DNA of 64,000 nucleotides, taken from the IMG/VR virus record IMGVR_UViG_3300022752_000019, positions 62,001 to 126,000 of that record. One strand, 5' to 3'. Of the stretch, positions 58,731 through 64,000 are shown one piece after another. Made by a program: the position numbers and the translations under genes. The DNA comes from a virus. The notes below the pieces were generated by a model. The model was not told the DNA's origin and searched no databases. It worked only from the letters and a program-made list of their open reading frames with translations. Numbering within the stretch: position 1 is the first letter of the stretch; each line of letters starts with the position of its first letter.

Positions 58731-61700
58731 TCACTCCTCCGGATTTTCAATTTTGATGACATTGTCGGCTTTCAGCTTAGTGTACAGCGAGTCAACCATC
58801 TCAGCGGTCTTGTAGATAGACAGTGACTGTCGCTCCATTTCGCTCATGCCGCCGTTCAAGAACTGCTCGGCCTTCCCGGACATGCCGATGCCCTCTGTCA
58901 CGACGCCCGCAAGGGCGGAGCGTAACCCTGCCTGGTCGGTGGTCTTGATCTGCCCTCCCTCCGTCACCGCACCGGAAGACGCCAGTACCCGTGTCAGAGT
59001 TTCCTCGTCGAGTCCTGTCGCCTGCTTGGCCTCTGCAAGAGTGAGACCTCCCTTCTCTGCCTGCTCGAGCTGCTTGTAGACCTGGACACCAAACCCAAGA
59101 ACACGCTCTCCCTCGGAAGCAGTAGACCCGGCGCTAAAGTCCTGCTTGGCAAGCTGTTCAATAGCTGACCGGATGCCTTGCTGGTTGCCCTCAACCGTTA
59201 GACCCTGCGCTGCTGCGGCAGTCACAAGGCCCTGGAGCTTCTCCTGCCTCTTGGCAGTAGACACCTTCGAGTCAATGGCTCCAGCAGCCTTGGAGATGGC
59301 CTCTGTAATCTCTTTCGATACCCCAGTCGCAGCACGATCGGCAGCACCCTTTCCGGTACGGCCCTTCAGCATTGTGTTCATATCCTTCAGGTCTCTTCCA
59401 GAGACGTTTAGGCCATACTTTGAATTTATCCTCTTAGCCGCAGCCTCAAACTCGTCGTCAGTGACAAGTCCAGAAAGCTCCTTGTCGATATCCTTTTGAT
59501 TGTCCGAGTACAGCTTCAGCAGTCCGGATGCCTCTCCTCCCTCTGCCAGTCGAGAGACTGCCTCCTCGTTATCGGTATCGAAGGCCAGCAGGCTTACTCC
59601 TCCCAGGAAGGCATTCCTGGCGCCAAACATGTCTGCGTCGGTGAACCCCGCAAACAAAGAGTCTCCGTACATTGCGCGCTTGGCATCAAGTTGGAGCTGC
59701 TTAATGTCCTTCGCAGAACCCTCCGCGCCCTCTGTCCTTCCTACATTTGCTTCGGTGACAAGCTTGAGCCCGGCCTCTCCTCCCTGCTCTGCGATAAGCG
59801 CAAAGAGTTGGTCCTTATCGTAGGTGCGATACGTCTCCCCTTGTCGAAAACGGCCAAGTTTTAGGTCGTTAGCAAGGCGATCCATTTCCCGCTCAGTAAG
59901 AGCACCGCCACCCTCCCTTAGCCGCGCGACTCGATTTGCAATGTCTACTCCGGAAGCGGCCGCACGCGCACGCGTCTCATCAGTCATGGAGGGCAGAGCG
60001 TTGCGCAGCGCCCCGAAGTCTCCCGATACCGCGGATAGCCGAGCTGCATCTCCCACGCCGAGCTTCACGTTGAGCGTATCTGCTCCGCGAAGTCCGCTGA
60101 TGATGGCATCTTGCATCGCCTTACTGCTGGCTCCGGCGATTACATCGTTGCCGCCACCAAGCATAACCCGCTCGACGTCCTGGAGACCCCCTACAATATC
60201 TCGGTAGCCTTCTGAGAACGGTTTTGTAAGCGTCTTTTTCGCATCCTCGAGGGTTCCAGTAATCTTTGTATAGGTCCCGCCTAACGTGCGCTGCTCTTTA
60301 AGTTCGGCCGCCCTGTCGTTAACACGCATCTCTTGAACCAACGCATCCATACGCTGCTTTCTCGTGTCCCTGAGTTTCTGGAGGTTGCGGACAGTTCTTC
60401 GATCCATGTTCAGCTGAGTTTCAGCGACCAGCTGGAAGAGATCTTCGTTTTCTCCCGCTCCAGCACCATGCTGTTGTTCTGTCAGCGACTTGATCATGCC
60501 GAGAAGCGCATCCTGCCCCTCGCCAGTCTCCAGCATCGAGGACATGATGTCCTGTCTACGGGCTACGAACGATGCCTGCCCCTCTCTCGTATTCCGCTTA
60601 CCTCCCGCAATACGGGACATCTGATCCCGCGTCATCACGCCGGCAGACATCGACTCGAGGATTCCGCGGTCAACATCGCCCGTAAATCGCCCAGACTCGT
60701 CTACCTGGCCTGCGGCAAGAAGCATGGCGGTTCCAAGACCGCCGGAGAGGCCTTGCATTGTGCCCGAAAGCGTCTGCTGCGCGAGCATCTGCGCTGCTTC
60801 GAGCGGAGTGCCTGCGCCCGTAATGTCGATCATCTGCTCTGGACTCATCGCGCCCGACTTGATCGCGCCCATAAACTGCTCAGTCATCGCAGTCATCGTG
60901 CGCGCACCGCCGAGACCGGACATCTGCGCACTACGAGTCATTCCAGCCCCAGCGCGCTGCATGGCCGCAAACTGGTCCGAGGACATGCCAAAGCCGCGCA
61001 TCAGGGTCATGCTGGCAGTGTTGCCCATGACATCTTGAGCAGTGTAGAAGCCCGATCCCCGCATGTCGCGGAAGATGTTTCCTGCCTCCTCCATGCTGGT
61101 CCCGAGCTTACGGGCCATCTCGTGCATGGTCTTTCCAAGCTGAGTCACACGCTTGGCAAGCTTTTCTGCATCCTGGATGCCTTGGTGCATCCCCATTTCG
61201 GTAAAGCGTTCCGTCGCACGGAGTGCATCAGACATCGACACAAACGGGTTATTTGCTCCAATCGCAGAGATTCCCCTTTGAAGGGTCATTAGGTCGCGCT
61301 GACTGAATCCTCTGCCGGTTCGCGGATCTCCAGACGCATTTGCGAACTGCATGTTTCCAAACATTGCCCCAACTTGATTGGCTTGTTGCACTCCCGACGC
61401 AGCGAGGCCCGCTACTGCGGAGGCGCCCATGAGCCCAAGCCCCGCGTATCCTCCTACCATACCCATCATGAGGCCGCTATCCGCGGCAGTTCCAATCCAG
61501 CCGGACGTCAAAATGGGAGCTCCCAGCAACCGAGACCCAAGGTTGATTAGCCCTGCGCCCATGACGCCTGCCTGTCCGGCTTCTGCCATCCCATGTACTG
61601 CGCCAATTCCTCCTGAGACTAAGGAGTTACCCATGTAAGCCCCCCCTCGATGCTGCGCATGAGGAGTGTCTTGGGCGTAGCTAAACGAGGGGGGGTAGTG

Positions 61701-61751
61701 AGATGAGCCCAAGGTGGGCTGCATCTGCTGCATTCCCGGGTTGGTGTACAT
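58731..61751 (-). CDS. Tape-measure-like protein
   Basis: 1006 residues. Gln/Gly/Met-rich N-terminus, then a block of Gly-rich hydrophobic segments (residues about 40-125: GIGAVHGMAEAGQAGVMGAGL, GLMMGMVGGYAGLGLMGASAVAGLAASG), then long helical stretches rich in Ala, Gln, Glu and Lys up to the C-terminus. This is the organisation of tail tape measure proteins, which set tail length and may be ejected. Length would fit a tail of roughly 150 nm by the usual 1.5 A per residue, if it is the only tape measure. First gene of the minus-strand tail operon (AGGGG before the ATG). Confidence 0.75.
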   Translation of the reverse strand: MYTNPGMQQMQPTLGSSHYPPSFSYAQDTPHAQHRGGAYMGNSLVSGGIGAVHGMAEAGQAGVMGAGLINLGSRLLGAPILTSGWIGTAADSGLMMGMVGGYAGLGLMGASAVAGLAASGVQQANQVGAMFGNMQFANASGDPRTGRGFSQRDLMTLQRGISAIGANNPFVSMSDALRATERFTEMGMHQGIQDAEKLAKRVTQLGKTMHEMARKLGTSMEEAGNIFRDMRGSGFYTAQDVMGNTASMTLMRGFGMSSDQFAAMQRAGAGMTRSAQMSGLGGARTMTAMTEQFMGAIKSGAMSPEQMIDITGAGTPLEAAQMLAQQTLSGTMQGLSGGLGTAMLLAAGQVDESGRFTGDVDRGILESMSAGVMTRDQMSRIAGGKRNTREGQASFVARRQDIMSSMLETGEGQDALLGMIKSLTEQQHGAGAGENEDLFQLVAETQLNMDRRTVRNLQKLRDTRKQRMDALVQEMRVNDRAAELKEQRTLGGTYTKITGTLEDAKKTLTKPFSEGYRDIVGGLQDVERVMLGGGNDVIAGASSKAMQDAIISGLRGADTLNVKLGVGDAARLSAVSGDFGALRNALPSMTDETRARAAASGVDIANRVARLREGGGALTEREMDRLANDLKLGRFRQGETYRTYDKDQLFALIAEQGGEAGLKLVTEANVGRTEGAEGSAKDIKQLQLDAKRAMYGDSLFAGFTDADMFGARNAFLGGVSLLAFDTDNEEAVSRLAEGGEASGLLKLYSDNQKDIDKELSGLVTDDEFEAAAKRINSKYGLNVSGRDLKDMNTMLKGRTGKGAADRAATGVSKEITEAISKAAGAIDSKVSTAKRQEKLQGLVTAAAAQGLTVEGNQQGIRSAIEQLAKQDFSAGSTASEGERVLGFGVQVYKQLEQAEKGGLTLAEAKQATGLDEETLTRVLASSGAVTEGGQIKTTDQAGLRSALAGVVTEGIGMSGKAEQFLNGGMSEMERQSLSIYKTAEMVDSLYTKLKADNVIKIENPEE

Positions 61752-61770
61752 AAAAAACCCCTGGTTTTAG

Positions 61771-61777
61771 GTCATAA
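61771..61777 (+). promoter_or_regulatory. GTCATAA motif, copy 3
   Basis: GTCATAATATAGG, 26 nt upstream of the plus-strand gene at 61797, between tape measure and that gene. Same motif as at 3572, 9376, 11160 and 62370. Confidence 0.45.
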
Positions 61778-61781
61778 TATA
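61776..61781 (-). promoter_or_regulatory. -10-like TATATT for the tail operon
   Basis: TATATT read on the minus strand, 24 nt upstream of the tape-measure start. It partly overlaps the GTCATAA motif. No clear -35. Weak prediction. Confidence 0.3.
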
Positions 61782-61796
61782 GGTAAGGAGGTGCCT

Positions 61797-62141
61797 ATGT
61801 TTTTGGCTCTTATTGCGTTCGCAGTGGCAAACGTTACCGCAACCACCGCCGCCAAAGTCCGCGAGGACGAGGCGGAGAAGAACGAGCGGCGGGCCTTTGC
61901 CGCCGCCTTGAAGGAGGCGACTGTCCTCCTTCAGGGGGAGAAGGTCAGCCCCTGGGCGGAAAGGGGCTACGAAGACAACGGTGCTCGATCGGTCGTTCTC
62001 CACGGGGTGGAGTTTTTCTTCACGCCCGCGGAGGTCTCGTGGCTGGAAACGGCCACGAGCGGGGGCACTGATTTCAGTGCTCCCGAAGTTGCCCATCTGT
62101 TGGGCAAAGGCCTGCTGCGGGCCCACGCAAAGCCGCAGTAG
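61797..62141 (+). CDS. Small protein with N-terminal hydrophobic segment, 114 aa
   Basis: ATG 61797 preceded by AAGGAGGTGCCT, an excellent ribosome binding site; the frame also has GTG at 61791. Residues 1-20 (MFLALIAFAVANVTATTAA) are hydrophobic and may be a signal anchor. The rest is charged and helical with a beta stretch (ARSVVLHGVEFFFTP). Two TAG stops in tandem end it, just before a hairpin. Located alone between the tail operon and the ligase gene. Function unknown; a cell-envelope role is possible. Confidence 0.65.
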   Translation: MFLALIAFAVANVTATTAAKVREDEAEKNERRAFAAALKEATVLLQGEKVSPWAERGYEDNGARSVVLHGVEFFFTPAEVSWLETATSGGTDFSAPEVAHLLGKGLLRAHAKPQ

Positions 62142-62145
62142 TAGA

Positions 62146-62167
62146 GCGGGGCCCTTCGGGGCCCCGC
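62146..62167 (+). terminator. Hairpin terminator after the 114-aa gene
   Basis: GCGGGGCCC (62146-62154), TTCG loop, GGGCCCCGC (62159-62167): perfect 9-bp stem with a UUCG tetraloop, 4 nt after the second stop. No T-run, so termination may be imperfect. A second, looser inverted repeat (AGCGCGGTC 62173-62181, GACCGCGCT 62197-62205) lies just beyond, in the end of the next gene. Confidence 0.7.
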
Positions 62168-62179
62168 CTCTCAGCGCGG

Positions 62180-62374
62180 TCACGTTAGCTGACATGGACC
62201 GCGCTCTTTCTCATTCGAGAGCGTGAACTTACCCGTCTCTTTAGCTACCAGAAAAGACTTGATGATAGATCGCTCAAACCGCGCCAGCGGCTCAGCTCCC
62301 TGAGACTGAAACCACTTGTCGAACGCCTCGATTTCTCGATCCGTACGATCTAAAAGTTCTTTCTTTGTGGTCAT
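62180..62374 (-). CDS. Small helical protein, 64 aa
   Basis: ATG 62374 with CGGAGAAGTT upstream on the minus strand, a good ribosome binding site. Encodes TTKKELLDRTDREIEAFDKWFQSQG, then an amphipathic helix (ARFERSIIKSFLVAKETG). The divergent ligase start codon lies only 18 bp from its own. The long antisense frame above it is not used. Function unknown. Confidence 0.6.
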   Translation of the reverse strand: MTTKKELLDRTDREIEAFDKWFQSQGAEPLARFERSIIKSFLVAKETGKFTLSNEKERGPCQLT

Positions 62375-62376
62375 AA
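62370..62376 (+). promoter_or_regulatory. GTCATAA motif, copy 4
   Basis: GTCATAAC, 23 nt upstream of the ligase ATG. On the minus strand it contains the start codon of the 64-aa gene. Same motif as at 3572, 9376, 11160 and 61771. Confidence 0.4.
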
Positions 62377-62392
62377 CTTCTCCGGAGGTCAC

Positions 62393-63667
62393 ATGGAGTA
62401 TATCACCCTGTACAATCATGCGCGAAACGGCGGACTGCGGATCTGGCAGGTTGCCGTCGTTGGGAACGAGGTCCACACGCGGTTTGGTCAGCTTAACGGC
62501 AAGCTCCAGACCGTCGTGGACTACGGCATGGAGAAGAATGTTGGCAAGACCAACTACATTTCGGCCGAGCAGGATGCTCAGAACATGATGTCTCGGATGA
62601 TCCGCGATCAGAAGCGGCAGGGCTACTCCGAGGACGCCCCGGCGGGAGATGTGGGGTTTGCTCCGTTTGCGGAGCTTCCCGACAATCTGGCCTTCTACAA
62701 GCCGCAGAACACGCTCAGTCCGGCTCTGCGGAAGAAGCTGGACGAAGGCATGGCGTGGGCTCTGCGGAAGTACGACGGCGAGATGATGGTCATCCAGCGT
62801 CGTCTGGACGGTTCGGTGGTTATGTACTCGCGGCGCATGCTGAAGTCGCACCACAACGAGGACATTCCCTGGGCAGAGCGGTTTCCGTTCATCGCCGAGG
62901 AGGCGCGTCGCCTGCCGGTCGGCACGATTCTGCTTGGCGAGGTCACGGGGCCGCACGATCACGATGATCGCTGGCTCGTGGCGCAGGTGATGAAGTCCCT
63001 CACCCCGCGCTCCCTCGAGCTTCAGCAGGAGCACGGGTTCTTGCGCTACCGTGCGTGGGATGTGGCATGGTACAAATACATACAGCTTCTCGGAGAGATA
63101 CAGTATCGCTACAGGTACGACGTGCTCGAAGAGATCGCCGGCACTCACATCCTGGCAGCAGAGGCATTCATCGACTCCGACGTGGAGAGTGCGGATCAAC
63201 TGCAAGAGATGGCCGCCAGGAACAAGTGGGAGGGCTTCGTCATCGTCGATCCCACGTCAACGTACGGAGATCGCGGCTTCAACCTGCGGGGAAAGGCCGA
63301 GCGGCCGTCAACCTGCGGCAAGCTGAAGCCCTTCTTCGAGGACGACTTCATCGCACGCTGGAACCCCGCGCAAGGAGTGGGAAGTCACGGGAGCGGCAAG
63401 TACTCGGGAATGCTCGGCGCAGTCGAGCTCTACCAGTACGACGCCGCAGGAGAGCTGCGATACATCTGCGAATGTGGCAACGGGTTCACGGCCGACTTCA
63501 TCGCCAGGAACTCAGACCCCTCATGCTGGCCCAAGGTCATTCAGGTGCGCTACGAGTCTCGCACCTACATGAGCGAGGGCGATAAGTCCAACGCCCTTCA
63601 GTTCCCGCGCTTCATCGCAGAGCGCGGAGACAAGGACGCGGAGGAGTGCATCAACCCCCTGCTGTAG
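62393..63667 (+). CDS. ATP-dependent DNA ligase with WGR-like N-terminal domain
   Basis: 424 residues, GGAGG before the ATG. Residues 1-80 resemble a WGR domain (RIWQVAVVGNEVHTRFGQLNG...SAEQDAQNMMSRMIRDQKRQGY), a nick-sensing fold best known from PARPs. The ligase core has K126-YDG (adenylated lysine), LLGEVTG (motif III-like), WEGFVIVDP (motif IV) and KLKPFFEDDF (motif V), then an OB-like end with CECGNGF...CWPKVIQVRYESR. Seals nicks in phage DNA. It stands in its own unit rather than with the replication operon. Confidence 0.88.
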   Translation: MEYITLYNHARNGGLRIWQVAVVGNEVHTRFGQLNGKLQTVVDYGMEKNVGKTNYISAEQDAQNMMSRMIRDQKRQGYSEDAPAGDVGFAPFAELPDNLAFYKPQNTLSPALRKKLDEGMAWALRKYDGEMMVIQRRLDGSVVMYSRRMLKSHHNEDIPWAERFPFIAEEARRLPVGTILLGEVTGPHDHDDRWLVAQVMKSLTPRSLELQQEHGFLRYRAWDVAWYKYIQLLGEIQYRYRYDVLEEIAGTHILAAEAFIDSDVESADQLQEMAARNKWEGFVIVDPTSTYGDRGFNLRGKAERPSTCGKLKPFFEDDFIARWNPAQGVGSHGSGKYSGMLGAVELYQYDAAGELRYICECGNGFTADFIARNSDPSCWPKVIQVRYESRTYMSEGDKSNALQFPRFIAERGDKDAEECINPLL

Positions 63668-63675
63668 TACAAGGT

Positions 63676-63703
63676 CCCCGCAGATAACTGCGGGGCCTTT
63701 TTT
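63676..63703 (+). terminator. Intrinsic terminator after the ligase gene
   Basis: CCCCGCAG (63676-63683), ATAA loop, CTGCGGGG (63688-63695), then CC and TTTTTT. 8-bp perfect stem; the T-run overlaps the stop codon of the convergent gene at 63702. Confidence 0.88.
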
Positions 63704-64000
63704 AGCCTCCGAAGATGAATGCTTCCTTCGGATGTCCGGCTTGCTCTTTGGCAGCCTCCTCTGCCCTGCGGGATACCTCGGCCATCTCTTGTTGCTGCCT
63801 GCGATGCGCCTCGGCTCGCCTGCGAATCTGGTGAATCTCTTTGAGCTTCTCTTCCACTGCATCTTCCGAGAAGATGCGCTGCTCGATCAGCAGTGCCTTC
63901 ATCGAGGCAAGGAGGTCATCGTGCGTGGTGGCCGCCTCTCCCAGCACCGCGTCATTGGCAAAGAGAGCCTGAACTTCACGAATGAGGCGATCAATCCCAT
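63702..64000 (-). CDS. Helical protein, 3' part only (5' end beyond window)
   Basis: The minus-strand frame is open from base 64000 to the TAA at 63702, so at least 98 residues of a longer gene; a GTG start at 63947 is possible but has no better support than continuation. Sequence is a charged coiled coil (LKEIHQIRRRAEAHRRQQQEMAEVSRRAEEAAK) ending KEAFIFGG. Looks like a scaffold-like or virion helical tail. Not identified. Confidence 0.5.
   Translation of the reverse strand, partial: GIDRLIREVQALFANDAVLGEAATTHDDLLASMKALLIEQRIFSEDAVEEKLKEIHQIRRRAEAHRRQQQEMAEVSRRAEEAAKEQAGHPKEAFIFGG

Noticed and set aside
60333-61292. 319-aa plus-strand frame opposite the tape-measure gene
   Set aside because: His/Arg-rich antisense shadow with no start signal.
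62375-63205. Long N-terminal extension of the 64-aa minus-strand gene
   Set aside because: It lies wholly opposite the ligase gene, and the ATG at 62374 has its own good ribosome binding site.
1-64000. tRNA genes, integrase or attachment sites
   Set aside because: No cloverleaf-compatible intergenic space was seen; gaps between genes are all below 150 bp, and no recombinase motif was found.

Overview
The window is part of the genome of a tailed double-stranded DNA phage, probably a large (jumbo) one with a contractile tail. The evidence is a portal protein, a tape-measure-like protein, a baseplate J-like protein, a gp25-like protein, several giant tail and baseplate proteins, and a complete replication block. 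It also carries its own multisubunit-type RNA polymerase and a sigma-70-type factor. There are no ribosomal, central-metabolism or integrase genes. The sequence is GC-rich by eye and densely packed, mostly with ATGA/TGATG start-stop overlaps. No host can be assigned from this window.

Layout. (1) Bases 1-9331, mostly minus strand: a fused RNA polymerase beta/beta-prime gene running off the left edge, then a short plus-strand patch of tiny and cysteine-rich ORFs (3618-4325), then portal and two further probable virion genes. (2) Bases 9415-25236, plus strand: one long replication and recombination operon (helicase, UDG-like protein, DnaB-type helicase with an intein in its P-loop, DnaG-type primase, zinc-ribbon putative ssDNA-binding protein, terminator, family A DNA polymerase, HU-like protein, RecA, Holliday-junction-type nuclease, Cas4/RecB-like nuclease, RusA-like resolvase, small Cys-rich proteins), closed by a strong terminator. 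(3) Bases 25270-61751, minus strand: one long tail/baseplate operon read from a 1006-aa tape-measure-like gene down to a 1984-aa protein. A sigma factor gene lies inside it. (4) Bases 61797-64000: a small membrane-type protein, a tiny minus-strand gene, an ATP-dependent DNA ligase with a WGR-like N-terminus, and the 3' end of another minus-strand gene.

The most notable content is the transcription system. The polymerase is one polypeptide in which a nearly canonical beta subunit continues without a stop into the N-terminal part of beta-prime. It lacks the beta-prime zinc ribbon and carries non-susceptible-type residues at the rifampicin positions. The gene has a good extended -10 host-type promoter. 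A sigma-like protein with regions 2-4 is encoded among the tail genes. A 7-mer, GTCATAA, occurs in the plus orientation in all four divergent intergenic regions of the window and once more upstream of the UDG-like gene. It is a candidate promoter element for the phage enzyme. Together this suggests that host polymerase starts rpoBC expression and the phage polymerase plus sigma then drives later genes; that scheme is inference.

Gene boundaries in the replication and tail blocks are firm. Function is firm for polymerase, helicases, primase, RecA, ligase, RNA polymerase and sigma, good for portal, tape measure and baseplate J, and weak or absent for many small and tail-associated proteins.
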